Assembly (NCBI RefSeq): GCF_024362695.1
Contig: NC_065414.1
Span: forward strand, 8,697,501-8,761,500
DNA from: Pectinophora gossypiella
Lineage: Eukaryota; Arthropoda; Insecta; Lepidoptera; Gelechiidae
Direction: 5' to 3'
Length of the DNA stretch: 64,000 nt
Position numbers and translations under genes: made by a program
Notes under the pieces: generated by a model
Database searches by the model: none
Seen by the model: the letters and a program-made list of their open reading frames with translations, nothing else
What the model was told of the DNA's origin: nothing
Part shown: positions 11,900 through 23,608 of the stretch, piece by piece
Layout: each line of letters opens with the position of its first letter
How positions within the stretch are numbered: position 1 is the stretch's first letter

Positions 11900-12305
11900 T
11901 TTTGACCTAGGTTTGGCCCTACTGAAACCACGGTTCGTAATTCCGCGTTCAGGTGTCCGTTCGTACCTATTGGCGGCAGTGTGTAAATCTTCCGACCTGC
12001 GAGAATTATCGTTCATTAGAGACGAAAGGAATCCCTGAAATATAGATGTTACTATTATTCCATAGACTATTCTGATTCATGTTATAGCTAGCTACTTATA
12101 GATATTATTATATATTTGCTTTCCTTCGTACAATTAGAATTAGATTTAGGCTTAGCTTAGCTTTGTTGTAAGTCAATTGCATACCGTTGTCACCTATAAC
12201 TAGGGTAACAATTACTTTGTTATTTTGAAGATCTTACAGTAAGAGAGTTGTTGTTAATTCTGTTGGTGACCTTTAATAAATAAATAAATAAAAAATAATA
12301 ATAAA
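11900..12305 (+). repeat. LINE 3' end with AATAAATA tail
   Basis: A less AT-rich remnant leads into an AT-rich 3' region ending in AATAAATAAATAAATAAAAA-type repeats at about 12272-12305, the usual tail of a 5'-truncated non-LTR element inserted in plus orientation. The protein remnant is too short to assign a clade. Confidence 0.45.
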
Positions 12306-13078
12306 TAGATAGAAACATAGTTCTGAAAAAAAACATTGTTGTTTACTTGTCCTGTTGGCTTTAAATAATAAAAGTATTAATTTAAATATGCATAAATATA
12401 AATATAGATAACGTCTCTTATTTGGGCAATGACTTTGTTCAACAATCTTTTGAAGTAAACATTTATGCGTATCTAAAATTTAATATCTTATAAAAGTTAG
12501 CATTATTTTATCTTTGTTTTTCTTCGGAGCTCTCATTAATTTACATTTAAGCCTACCTTCTGCTATTGATATTCAACATCTATTAGTTTTAATATTGACA
12601 GTGACAATACATGATATTAAATCCTTATAATACGTTATATCATTTGCACTTATGCTTAGTATTTGCTAAGATATACGTTCAACGCACGTCTTTTCTTGAT
12701 AGATGTATTGGCTTAATTAATATTTGATTACACCAACGTACGCGACCTCTCCCGTTCTCGGATTCAATTTACTTGAGAATTTCGCGTAATTATTAATTAG
12801 TAGACTTAATGTCAACAAACAGCTTTTAACCTTTTATTGTGGAATTATCATTTGTTCTTCCGATTATATTACGGTAAATTCTCATTGTTGTTAATGTAAA
12901 TAATAATTTGTGTTGTTTATTTTGTTTGGGTTGTTTCAGCGTTTTGTTCTTGTTGGTTGTTTACTGTTTTAACTTGTACACATTGGACCTAAAATAGGAC
13001 GAAGTAATGCGAATCCCATCAAAAACATAATGTGAAATGAAATGAGAGCCAAGTTCAATATTATGATACACCTATGCC
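12306..13078. other. AT-rich intergenic DNA, nothing recognised
   Basis: No coding, repeat or RNA feature that I can support. Confidence 0.4.
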
Positions 13079-13090
13079 TTGGTTGTTGAC

Positions 13091-13172
13091 ATACATACAT
13101 ACATACATACATAAACTCACGCCTATTTCCCACCGGGGTAAGCAGAGACTATAGAATTCCATTTGCTTTGCT
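13091..13172 (-). mobile_element. 82-bp truncated LINE 3' end with 12-bp target duplication
   Basis: The direct repeat TTGGTTGTTGAC at 13079-13090 and 13173-13184 brackets (CATA)n followed by AACTCACGCCTATTTCCCAC. Read on the minus strand this is a LINE 3' end with a (TATG)n tail. The same 3' sequence follows coding remnants at 25975-26285 and 48295-48545. The clean duplication shows it arrived by retrotransposition. Confidence 0.85.
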
Positions 13173-13239
13173 TTGGTTGTTGACTTCAACGACAAAAGAA
13201 GTGAGGTCTCAATTGATGCCAAGTTCAATGGTCAGTCCT

Positions 13240-13395
13240 GAAATTTATTTATAACAACATAAAAAAATATAATTTCTTCTTATAACTTGAGATAATAGGC
13301 CGCCTGTTGTGCTTTTCTGTATATGCTGTCCTTATATCTGCATTTTGTGTCCATTGTGATCAATAAAGTATTTTATCTATCTATCTATAATAATA
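13240..13395 (+). repeat. LINE 3' end with (TATC)n tail
   Basis: Ends CATTGTGATCAATAAAGTAT followed by TATCTATCTATC at 13375-13388. This is a typical polyadenylation-like signal and microsatellite tail of a truncated non-LTR retrotransposon in plus orientation. Confidence 0.5.
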
Positions 13396-14366
13396 AGATT
13401 TATGAAACAAATAAAAGAGAAGGTGCAGATCGTGTCGTATCGGGAGGTGAAGGTTTTGGCGGGAAGAAGAGAGGAATGGCGATTACTTTAGGCGAGAGAT
13501 CTATAATAATATATATTGTAGCCTAAGGTCCGACTTGGCTAGAACGCTAAATGAGCCCTTGTTTTATCTTAAAAAACGTTAAAATATTTAAAGTGAACCC
13601 TTACGAAACCACAGCAAGAGCAACGTTGATTCTGCATAACTCAAATAATGTAAAATATTCAATTGCTTACAAGTGCAAAAAACTTCCGACACTTTTCTTC
13701 TCAGAATTACTTTTGAAACCTATTACACTGCACCGAACCATTTTATACGATTAGTCATTTCAATCCGTAAAGTCTTGGCACAAGAACAGTTCGTGTATTT
13801 CGTGTACGTATTTAAATAAAATTATTCAATTTCGTTAAAACCCGTAGCAAATGTCAAAGTTTGTTTAACACAAAATAATCCGACCTCAAAAAAAAAACCG
13901 ACACGCGATGAGGGACAAAAATATCATGCTCTGTATCTTTTTATCCTACGAAACTATCAATTCTTTTTTTTCTTTTCTTTTCTGTGCGAGTGAATAGGAA
14001 GATATCCAGCATTCTATAGTATACTCCTTTCTACTTGTGTTAAACTAATCCCTAGTCCTTGCATAGTTCAGACAGCCTCTCGTGTAATAGAACATCAATT
14101 CCCAGTTCGAATACGGATTTTAGGATGGTCTATATTTTATTCGCACTAAAACCCTTTAAAGCTCGGTATTTGCGTACTGTCGATCGCTCAGGTTTTCCTC
14201 ATTATTTATACATATACGGGTACTATCGACAGGGCCTGAATTAAACCTGTTTCCCTGGGTGTAACGCAGTGATTTATCGTGCAACAATGAATAGGCACCC
14301 GCCGGGATATGTCCGTGGTAACGGCTAAATATCTTGCAATTGAATTCCCTCGCCGCCGCCGTCATG
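13396..14366. other. intergenic DNA, no gene recognised
   Basis: Short open frames only. The patch 13420-13510 has LINE-like composition but I cannot assign it. Confidence 0.35.
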
Positions 14367-14367
14367 T

Positions 14368-14600
14368 TAGAATAGAATAGAATAGAATAGAAAAAGTTTA
14401 TTATAAAAGGACGCCACTCACAAAAAAAAAGACAACAACATCATATCAAATTTCCACTAAAACAATTACAAAAAAGCAAGACGGATGTTTGTCGAAATGA
14501 CCATAAGGTGGTGGTGGACGTCCTGAGATAAAAGGGCCTCACTCAGCACAAGTCGCGGCGTGAACCACGACGCTGATATTATGTGGACCCTGTTGGGTGA
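14368..14600 (-). repeat. reversed LINE 3' region with (TAGAA)n tail
   Basis: TAGAATAGAATAGAATAGAA repeats at 14368-14391 are followed by AAAAAGTTTATTATAAAAGG and a less AT-rich non-coding stretch. On the minus strand this reads as a LINE 3' untranslated region ending in a pentanucleotide tail. Confidence 0.4.
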
Positions 14601-15299
14601 CGCACGAACATCGTATTTCATAAACATGTGTTAATGGTGTATATATTCCAATTCAATTCCAAAATATACTTTATAATATATACCAAATTATTTTAATAGA
14701 ATTAGAGTGTACATAGACAAATATTATCGCAAAGATGTATACGTAAATACTTAAGGTTAGAATAAAAAAGAAAGTTATTAATATAGGTAAAACTAGTAAA
14801 CAAATGTAATAATATAAACAAATACGAATTCCATGAATGTGTATTGTGTAGTCTGTCTGTGTTAGAACCTATATGTATATCGCGCGCGCCGCACCCCGAT
14901 TCTAGCTCGGTCGGTAAAGTAGTTTGGTTACTACTAGTACTTACAAACAAAATATTTTTTTTTCCATTCGACCGCCGCGCCGCCGAACGGGCACAACGTG
15001 TTCCTAAAGTAAAGCGAGATTATATATTTGTAATAGAATTGCGTATATTAATTAAAAAGAAAAAATAAAGTGAATCAAATAAAGCAAATATTATACATTA
15101 ACCAAATTAGAAACAATAAATTACGTCCAATACACTCAACAACATCCATAGTAAATAATAGAAACGTGCAGTCGTTTGAAAACCCCAATAAACAATCCAT
15201 GAGGTAAGCCAAAACAAAATATAGTGTTTTATGCTTAAAGTACCTACCTATACTATCCACTTATATTGAATAAGCACGCACTTTTTGTTTTTGATTGAC
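14601..15299. other. AT-rich intergenic DNA
   Basis: No gene recognised. It may include more of the 3' untranslated region of the minus-strand LINE that follows. TTCGACCGC at 14967-14975 also occurs at 17764-17772, just outside the other end of that LINE; this is only a weak candidate for a target duplication. Confidence 0.3.
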
Positions 15300-15468
15300 G
15301 GATAACATAATTTAGCCTGTGTATAACATTGCGATTACTTTTCAGACCATGCAAACATTACCCGAAGGAAAATAATAATAATCATGACAAAGGTTGTGTC
15401 GCCGCATCCAGCCCGCTAGGAGGACTCCGCCACGTTGACGTGTCGAAACCAATTAGGTAAAATATTAA

Positions 15469-16882
15469 TTAGCTTAATAGTTGCATATCTAGGAGATAGC
15501 ATTTGTACTTTGATTTAAAGCTGTAAATTGTTTTCAGACTACGAAACGGCGGCGGCAAATCGTTCCAGCACCTGGATGCGGCGAACCTGAAACTGCCCCG
15601 GAAAGCGGTGGTGCGGTGACGAGGCACCGCGAGTGAGTAGTACGACGCACGGGTCCTGGCAGCAGTCACGTCGCGGGACCAAACTAGTTTGTCCGCAAGA
15701 TATGGCGGTAATTTAAAATTAACTATTCCGAACATCAGCGTTGCAAAATGAAACTGTCTGCGATATTTCATTTTTAGGATTCTAGCCTTGTTTATGTAAG
15801 GTGTTACGTGTGTGCGGGGAGGAATTTTGAAGCAGAATCTAGCGCAAGCATTCTGTACTCTCTGAACCAGTTTTTGTGAGCGCGCCAGAAGCCGAGGCCC
15901 ATACACAGCGTCCATATAATTAAACTTAGAGAGAATTAAAGAGTCGCATAGTTTGATTCGAATGGGAGTACTTAAATATTCTCGAATTTGGTACATTACT
16001 TTCAGTCTGTAAAAACAGTTGCTAGCAGTATTCGTAATGTGCTTTTCAAAAAGTAACTCTTCGTCCATTAGCAACCCTAGGTTTCGCGATTCCGACACTC
16101 GCTGTACCACTTCGCCCCGAATACTAACGTTCAACCCTTGACGCGTAATACCGTCTATCTGTTGTTTAGTTCCAAGAATCATATACTTCGTTTTACTTGC
16201 GTTAAGTACTAGGGTGTTCGCTTCTGCCCATGCTGCAACACGTTCTAAGTCTTCTTCTAGTCTAATTTCCGCCAGACGAGTATCACAAGGCTTACATGAA
16301 GTGTAAATCTGTATATCGTCAGCGTAAACGTGGAATTTACAGTTCTTTATTTGTTTCACCACATCGGCGCTATAAATAATGAACATAAGAGGACCCAGTA
16401 TTGATCCTTGCGGAACTCCCCTTTTGACGGTTTTAGAGTCCGACCTGACAGATGAACCGTCCTCGTTGCACAATTCGACAATTTGGGCTCTGTTTTCAAA
16501 ATAGCTACTAAACCACTTTATGCTGTCTATGCTAAATCCGTAATAGTGTAGCTTCGACAATAGCATTGGAATATTTATACAGTCGAAAGCCCTGGAGAAG
16601 TCCAGCAGAGTCAGCAAAGTCCCCTCACCATTGTCACGCGCAGCCAGTATATCATCTACAACATGTAGCAAGGCAGTCGTGGTGCTATATCCCTTCCTGA
16701 ACCCCGACTGTATGTACGGTAGTATGTTATTCTTTTCCAGAAATTTTGTAAGCTGCGAGGCAACTACTTTTTCTAATATTTTGGACATACATGGTAGGAT
16801 ACTGATTGGACGAAGATCTTTCAATTCTGTGGCATTTGAAGATTTTGGTATCGGTTTTACCAATGCCTTCTGCCATAATGTA
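15469..16882 (-). pseudogene. LINE reverse transcriptase, 3' half (5'-truncated)
   Basis: About 470 codons, open to a TAA at 15469-15471. It resembles the RT of jockey/CR1-type LINEs, which copies element RNA at a nicked target. Numbering from the frame's first Met at 16897-16899: KPIPKSS (15-21), LRPISILPCMSK (29-40), the SGFRKGYSTTTAL segment (65-77), LLDFSRAFD with D100 and D106, RGVPQGSILGP (160-170), and the catalytic YADD (192-195). The C-terminal WNDLPPPFRSLKT and FKSKYKCYLL are standard LINE endings. The first few codons upstream of TLWQKA belong to the inverted junction, so the apparent start Met is an artefact. No stop or frameshift is seen within the half, so the insertion is fairly young. 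It cannot encode a functional protein in this arrangement. Confidence 0.9.
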
Positions 16883-16886
16883 CACA

Positions 16887-17760
16887 GCGAGACTCTCATT
16901 GATTTGGTCTGTACAGATGTAAAGGGGAGCTCTGTTGATGTCTATTATGTCCCCGAACTAGGAAGACATGCATTCCTTACATGTTTAATAAATATCCCCA
17001 AATGTAAACCCGCGCCATGTCGAATCACGCGTAGGTCATTACGGGACATCGATCTGAATATGTTCAACAAAGATCTGTCATCGTTATATTGGACCAACGT
17101 TAGTTCTTTAACAAATGTAAATGACATGGTCACCATCTACAGTGAAATGATTTCATACTTGTTCGATATCCATGCTCCCGTCAAAACCGTATCAGTAAAG
17201 TGCGAACAGTACCCGTGGATAACGTATAACATAAAACTTATGATGAAGAAGCGGGACGAGGCACATACCAGGGCTCGACTTACTAAGCAGGAAAACCATA
17301 AAAAATACTATAAAGATTTAAAAAAGCTAGTGAGTGAGGCATTGTATAGGGAAAAGCAGGCATACTACGAACATTATATTAACTCCACTGAAAATGACTC
17401 GCGTACGCTTTGGAAACATATTAAAAAAAATGTGAGAATTAAAAGTAGGCCCGAATTGCCAGCAAATATTTTCAAGGACCCGAACGAAATAAATAACTAT
17501 TTTCTAAATGTACCCGGTAGCGATAATGTAAAAATATCCCAATTGACTTATTTTGAATGTCATCAATGTGTGTCCGACACATTTACTTTAAGCCAGGTCA
17601 CAGAAAGTGATATTATGAAAGTCGTCCGTAATATTAAAACGAATGCTGTTGGAATGGATGGTATTTCGCTGGATATGCTACTGCTTACCCTGCCTGATAC
17701 GTTGACTGTGATTACCAATATAATTAATTGCTCAATAGTAACAAATACGTATCCTACATT
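16887..17760 (+). pseudogene. LINE ORF2, 5' half (endonuclease end, linker, RT start), inverted
   Basis: The open plus-strand frame begins within the last motif of an APE-type endonuclease (SETLIDLVCTDV, PELGRHAF). It continues through a basic linker (NIKLMMKKRDEAHTRARLTK, YREKQAYYEHYIN) and enters the RT N-terminal region (IKTNAVGMDGISLDML). It ends at TNTYPTF, precisely where the minus-strand half takes over. Residues encoded upstream of 16887 in the same open frame are antisense of the other half, and those after 17760 are flanking DNA. It is 5'-truncated: most of the endonuclease is missing. Confidence 0.88.
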
Positions 17761-18112
17761 CTGTTCGACCGCTTTCGGTGTAAATACGTCTGTAGTAGGT
17801 AGTTTGGATTGAACTTCACATCGGGATTGTCGGTAAAGCTGGTATTTGTACGGTACGGATAGTCGCTTTGTAGTAAGCAGTGTATTCAAGAATTTCGGAT
17901 TAAAACTTTTGTTGTACAAAGTTTTTGAGTGTTGGTCTTAAGTTATGTTTTTCTCTTGGGTTATGCCGGTTGCAGACCGCAAACTATGTTAGCTGCGTCG
18001 CGATCTGCAATCGTCATTATGCTGCCTATGCTAAACTGCTAAATATTTCTTTTGACGCAAAATACCTAGTATAAATAAATAAATAATAATAATAATAAAT
18101 AAATTAGTATCA
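17761..18112 (+). repeat. flank of the LINE, with an AATAAATAA-tailed repeat end
   Basis: Less AT-rich sequence running into (AATA)n/(AAT)n at about 18074-18112, as at the 3' end of a plus-strand LINE or SINE. It is outside the twin-primed copy and may be an older insertion used as its target. Confidence 0.4.
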
Positions 18113-18244
18113 ATATTCAACATACATGAGTTCCCGTGATTCAGCCAGCTAGTGTCCTTTTTCATTTCATATTCCCTCTAGCCGTAATGAATTTAACTGG
18201 AATCGCTATTCCCAATCGAGATTTAAAATATTTGAAAATAAAAT

Positions 18245-18415
18245 TAATGGTGCCAATTCTGTGAATAAAACTTCGTCTTTTTTGACAGTTCTAAAAATTG
18301 CCCTATTTTTTCTTGCACTTATCACAAGGACAGTTATTGTTATAAGTGAATTACGTCACGTCACGTAACGTAGAGTCCTCAAATGAAAATAAAATTGTGT
18401 TAATTCGGTACCTTT
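18245..18415. repeat. partial MITE family B copy
   Basis: Starts GGTGCCAATTCTGTG and contains TTGACAGTTCTAAA and TTGCACTTATCAC, as in the adjacent copy. Its own right end is not evident. Confidence 0.35.
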
Positions 18416-18560
18416 GGTGCTGATTCTACCACCAACTTAATTTGAATTGAGTTTGGCAATTCTAAAGCTAGTTTTATCTCTGTCTTGCACTCGTTATAAG
18501 TGAAGGACGGCATTATTTTTAGCGCTGTCATACTAAGTTTTGTTTGTCAGAATCGGCACC
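18416..18560. mobile_element. MITE family B, 145 bp
   Basis: Ends are inverted: GGTGCTGATTCT at the left and AGAATCGGCACC at the right, one mismatch in 12. The body AGCTAGTTTTATCTCTGTCT and GTCAGAATCG recurs at 36533-36680. Non-coding. Confidence 0.6.
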
Positions 18561-18573
18561 ATTTTCTGGTTTA

Positions 18574-19760
18574 TCTTTTGACTAGCGGGGTCTTAAAATT
18601 ATGGGTACTAAAAGTTCGGTTCATCGGGAGCTATACACGTTCTGTAGATCCTAATCCACACAAAGGCACTATAAGCAGTTTTCAGTCAGTTCCGAACACA
18701 GTTTTGTAATCCGGGCTCGCTTCCATCCCCTGAATACGAATTGGGCAAGGGTAAAGGTGTATTATTGGTCAGGCAGATTTCCGCCTACGTGATCAGATGC
18801 TTAATATAGTGGTTGAATTCTAAGTGTTTTCCCTTGTAAGGTTACCGTATCTTGGAGGGCAGGTAATGTGTTAATTAAAGGCCGTCGTTGGCTGGCAAAT
18901 ATATTTTCTTTGAGGATTATTTTTCATCGGTTACTACCATTAGTGATGTCGGGATCGATGATGATTGATTTTCAGGCTGTCTATATTATACATTTTTCAA
19001 ATAAGTATTATATTTTCTTAACCATTCATAATAATATTACATATTTATGAAATATTTCTGCCACGAGTGTCCTTCATTACTAGGAAGCCTCATTATATAT
19101 ATAAACTGTAAGATTTACAAAAAAATTATTATTTCAAAATTTTCAATAACATCTTGGTATTTTAATAAGTACCTAAGTAAGGAGCTTTAACAAAGTACTT
19201 TCAGACAAATGTCCAAAAAGTTGTAGATACTATTGTATTATATCCAGCTACAATTATTAACCCTATAACACCTACACAATCTGTATAGCTTTCCATTCAA
19301 CACGAAGCTCCAATAAAAACTAATTAGAATTCACAGCAGCAATATCGTTCCTAGCATTTTATCAAATTGAACAAATCCCTCGTTAGAAGAAATAATATTT
19401 TGACCTGATTACTATGCAATTCGCGCATTTTCTTTTAAAGAGCGTTGGTAAGCCAATTGTAGATGTATAAAGTTATAATCGTTCTGTTTGTGGTGGTAAT
19501 TCTGTTCATGGATCCATTTAACAAAGGGGGTTTATTTATCTACAAAAGAACTAGGTTTACTATGGCATGAAATAAATAATAATTCATTATTCATAAAAAG
19601 CTTATTAGGTGTGTACCGAGTGTTTATATGCTCAAGAATGATGTTGCATTGTTTTTACTTTCAACTTGGTTCAGGTATAATTTCGAAATTTTCATTTATA
19701 TTATACTTCTCTCTTAAAACATTTCATTCTTAAAACATTGCCCCCTATCATACATAAACA
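18574..19760. other. AT-rich intergenic DNA, no gene recognised
   Basis: No supported gene, RNA or paired repeat. Confidence 0.4.
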
Positions 19761-19764
19761 GGTT

Positions 19765-20045
19765 ATATCCGTCCCATTGCTGGGCACAGGCCTCCCCTCC
19801 ATCAACAAGAGGGGGTATGGACCATCATTCTACCACGCTGCTCCTCTGCGGATTGGTGGAGGCATTTGGTCTAGTAGTAACCCAGGACCAACGGCTTAAC
19901 GTGCCCTCCGAAGCATGGAATCATTTTACTTTTCCAGACAACCAGTTGATTCAGCCTGCAATTTCCTAGCCAAAACGGCCTCACAAAGTGATTTTCGACA
20001 AGGTCTCCCCATCGGGAATCGAACCCGGACCTCCGATTGGAGGGT
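19765..20045 (-). repeat. tRNA-derived SINE C-type copy, head truncated
   Basis: On the minus strand: a tRNA-like box B region (GTCCGGGTTCGATTCCCGAT at 20012-20031), the shared core (19884-19919) and a tail ending in the GGAGGCCTGTGCCCAGCAAT type. The outer part of the tRNA-like head is replaced by unrelated DNA after about 20040. Confidence 0.7.
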
Positions 20046-20049
20046 GTTA

Positions 20050-21010
20050 CATATTTATAATGTGACACAGAAGCGAGTTGACAAGACCATTTAAAACGCC
20101 ACTTAGCTTAGGAAACTAATATGAAGTGCTTTGTGTTTAATGTCTGTTCCTTAGATATATATTTCAATTTAAAAAATCTGCCACAGAAACCGCCGAACAA
20201 TATTAACGTAAAGAACACGCTTATGCATTGTTTCCATAGGTTTAGTACCTACTCCATTTCCTAGAATTATTCTAGGAAACCCTTACTTGTTGTCGACGAC
20301 CTCCGGGAAAATATACTTGTATTATTATAATTCAAGACACGAACCTTCAGCCACCGTTTCGCGTGTCTGACGAATATATGGACTCTTGCATTCTTAGGGG
20401 ATTTCGAGACTACTAATGGTTGTACTTTGATATATTTTTTTTTTAAGCCGTTATCCTCAATTTAGGACACGTACTTATCAAGTATTCCATATTATTAGTA
20501 AGAACAACATTATTTTTCTAGGTTGTTTATTCGGGAAACTATTTACCCTCGATCTTATTTCATCATCATCATCATCTTATTTACATAAATAAATACATTC
20601 CTACTTAAAATTGCGTATTCATTATAAGTAATGTAATAGATCATCGTTTTGGAAAGGACATTTCAAGCATTCCTTTCAGAGTACATCAATGAAGCTTCTT
20701 TCACTGAAAAAGTTACGAGTAATGTAAAATAAAACGTGTTACTAAAAACGTGTTAACGCGTATTGCATACTTATACATAAATACAAAAGATCACGCCTAT
20801 TTTTTGTTGGGGTAGGCAGAGACCACGGAGAGATCACTTACCACTTATTTCGCTTCTTCCATTCTAATCATAGATATTATTATTGTATCCTTATCTAATC
20901 AAAACACTTTTCTATTCTAACGTGTTAAGGTCACACGTACTAGGATTGTATCCATAGAAGGGATATCGCGGTGACCGTCTTACATAAGAAAAATGATTAA
21001 TTTATTATTG
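20050..21010. other. intergenic DNA with a LINE-tail fragment
   Basis: At 20770-20870 the sequence ATACATAAATAC..AGATCACGCCTATT..GGTAGGCAGAGACCAC matches 51058-51135, a minus-oriented LINE or SINE tail. (CAT)n lies at 20560-20576. Otherwise nothing was recognised. Confidence 0.4.
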
Positions 21011-21013
21011 ATA

Positions 21014-22445
21014 CTAGCTTTTGCCCGCGACTCCGTCCGCGTGGCGTGTTATAAAAGAAAGATCTTTGTGTGTGTGGGAGAAAGGTTAAAAAATGCTTAA
21101 TTTTATTATTTTTAAATGAGGTTACAGTATAAGTAGCTCAGTTAAATAATGAATTGTTATTAATTTCTAGATTATTAGTTTATGATTTGGTTTGATATTT
21201 TGAAAATAAGATCAGTTTCGAAAATTTAAACAAAATTTAAAAATTACAACAGAAATACGCCGTGAAACGTCCGCCTGGAAAATTCAACAGAAAACTACCT
21301 ACGAAAGATTTGAACCATCCAAGAATAGTGAAAAGTTCGTCCGCAAAATTCAATATTTGACACGATCATCAACGACGTCTGCCCTCACGCGTATGCCGCG
21401 TTCCGGTTGCTCACTCGGGTATCTGCCCCCTCTCCGTGCCTCGCCACCGCTGTCGCCGCTCCACAAACGCCGCCGCGGCCGCGACGTTTCTTGGTTGCCA
21501 CTACCGCGAGCTATAAATTTCAAGCCTCTAACTCGCTTCCCGTTCCCAGGGAAATTTTTAACTTTGCATTCACTAAGGTATATAATATATGCATGTCAAA
21601 TTTCAAGCATCTAACTTATGCAGTTAAGATTTTTGATACAATTTGTTTTACCCGCCAATTCCCATTTTTCAAAATACAGCCATAACTAAAATTTATATTT
21701 ACTAAGGTATGCCTGCATGTTTTTATTCGTAGCATGCATGCTATTGAAAACATCTATCTTACGCGGTTTAGATTTTATCATACAAATGTTTTTTCCCGCT
21801 AACTCCCGTTCCCGTGGGAATTTTGCAATATCCAGTTGCAACTAAGCTTTAAGTTAACTATGGTACCTGCATGCCAAATTTCAAGCGTCTAACTTAAGCG
21901 GTTTAGATTTTTTATACAAAAGGGTTTTCCCGCTAATTCCTGTTCCTGTGGGAATTTCGGGAATTCCTTTCTTAGTGCACCTCTACGGTACCTAAGCTAC
22001 GTCCCTTCCTAATTTCAAGTGCCTACGTTTAGCCGTTTAGGCTGTGCATTGATATGTCAGTCATTCAGTCAGTCAGTTTCTCCTTTTATATATTTATTTA
22101 GATATTTCCGTCATACATGATTTCTATGTAACTTTAACCATTAAGGCTGCTCACGCGACGGAAGCTTAAAAAATGGAGTAACTTCTCCCGTTTTCCCAAA
22201 ATTTCCCATCACTACTCTGCTCCTATTGATTGTAGCGTGATGAAAAGTATACTATAACCTGCCCAGGAGTATGAAGAATAATTGTACCAAGTTTCATTAA
22301 AATCCGTCCAGTAGTTTTTGTTTCTATAAGGAACATACAGACTGACAGACAGACAGACAAAAAATTTACTGATTGCATTTTTGGCATCAGTATCGATCAC
22401 TAATCACCCCCTGATAGTTATTTTGAAAATATATTTAATGTACAG
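21014..22445. repeat. 1.4-kb non-coding interspersed repeat with internal units
   Basis: Opens with ACTAGCTTTTGCCCGCGACT and ends in CTACAGATTTATTATAAGTA, a head and tail style common to insect RTE-like 3' regions. Inside, a unit with AAATTTCAAGCnTCTAACTT, GGTTTAGATTTT and a CCCGCTAAnTCCnGTTCC-type block recurs at about 21520-21680, 21700-21860 and 21880-21970. The segment 22240-22345 carries the ACCAAGTTTCATTAAAATCC motif and the GACAGACAGACAGAC repeat. It may be two adjoining elements. The small frames over it are not gene-like. Confidence 0.5.
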
Positions 22446-22686
22446 AATTGACCTCTCTACAGATTTATTATAAGTATAGATAATGATACTTAGCGTTATA
22501 CAAAACGTTATCGCGAAGAGGTAGGTTCTTGCCGTGGGCGTAATAATTTATTTACTAGTTAACAAAGGTCCAAAGTTACAGAAATTACAAGTTGGGAACA
22601 CGGTCTTAATTTGATGAGAATTTGAAGATCGTTACCTTTGCCTAACCTAGGTACAAGTACATGAGAAATACCTTTGTTTCGATAAT

Positions 22687-22775
22687 TAAAACACATAATA
22701 ACGGGTTCTTACCGCGTTTAAATGGGGATATGAGACTGGATATGAGAGGGGATATGAGAGGGGATATGAGAGGGA
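22687..22775 (+). mobile_element. 89-bp retroposed fragment with 14-bp target duplication
   Basis: The direct repeat TTTGTTTCGATAAT occurs at 22673-22686 and 22776-22789. Between them lies TAAAACACATAATAACGGGT and then about four tandem units of a roughly 13-bp sequence (GGGGATATGAGAG). This looks like a severely 5'-truncated retroelement with a simple-repeat 3' tail. The parent was not identified. Confidence 0.7.
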
Positions 22776-22789
22776 TTTGTTTCGATAAT

Positions 22790-23608
22790 ATTAATAAATG
22801 AAGATGGCTAATTATATACCCCCTTTTGAGTTCCAACTTTCATTTTGTGAAATTACACTTAAAAAATGTAGGAACACTGCTTAGCAAGTGGTTTGAACTG
22901 CTTTTGCAAATGTTTATACTACTCGTAATTTACACCTTACGATCATGAATAATTATTATTTTCAATACAATTTTGCTCTACCATGCCTAAGTTATATTTT
23001 TTATTTCATTTAATGTAATAAAGAGACGAACGCGTTTTTCATTGCGTTTCTTTGCCTTATAAAATTGATTTTAATGAATTATTTCTGTCACGTTCATGCA
23101 GTAGGTATTTCTCAGGGTCATTTGCCCCCAAGGGTCCATATTACATATATTAAGCAATAAGCAAATTCCGCTGATCGAAACGTCTTATGAATATGTATGA
23201 CGCCCTTGATATTAATCAAGCGTGTAATTAATTAACCACAGTCACACGGTGTCATGCCGATATAGAAACTTTCCCAATTTTCGGTTACCGTTAATTTATA
23301 GTCAGCCATTATTAATTTATTATTAATCAATAACTTTCACCGTTTCGTGGTAACAAAGCTAAAGTTTAGACTTTAGCTTGCAATTAACAGGTATTTCCCA
23401 TTGTTTTCATTTATAATAATTTATTAATACCTAAAAAAATTGACGACTATAAATTGTGATACGTCTGATGTAATTTTTCATAAAGCATCTAATTCTCGCC
23501 GCTGAGACGTGTATAATGAGTGTCGAAAACCATCGGTAAGCCCCGGAGAGCTCTCACGAAATATTCTTTTGATTCTGCCCTTTGATCTCGTTGAATAAAT
23601 TCAAGAAC
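22790..23608. other. 5' flank of the receptor gene
   Basis: AT-rich. No convincing promoter motif was found and no upstream coding exon recognised. Confidence 0.35.

Larger units (their letters stand above)
15300..17760 (-). mobile_element. 5'-inverted (twin-primed) non-LTR retrotransposon
   Basis: One LINE copy in two opposed pieces. The 3' half (main reverse transcriptase domain to the C-terminus) reads on the minus strand, 16882 to 15469 and into the 3' untranslated region. The 5' half (end of the endonuclease, linker, start of RT) reads on the plus strand from about 16887 to 17760. Their 5'-most ends abut at about 16877-16893. The two halves are complementary in content: the plus half stops at ..TYPT and the minus half resumes at TLWQKALVKPIP. 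The hexamer TACATT is present at both break points (17755-17760 and, inverted, 16877-16882). This geometry is what twin priming predicts. The low boundary (15300) is approximate. Confidence 0.85.

Noticed and set aside
13551..13754. 67-codon frame after a LINE tail
   Set aside because: No similarity or gene structure recognised; expected by chance in AT-rich DNA.
16631..16886. Open plus-strand frame upstream of the LINE 5' half
   Set aside because: It is the antisense of the minus-strand reverse transcriptase. Only the part after about 16887 has LINE protein similarity.
14967..17772. TTCGACCGC (14967-14975 and 17764-17772) as the target duplication of the twin-primed LINE
   Set aside because: Nine bases, and no A-rich or simple-repeat tail adjoins the left copy. 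Kept only as a weak candidate.
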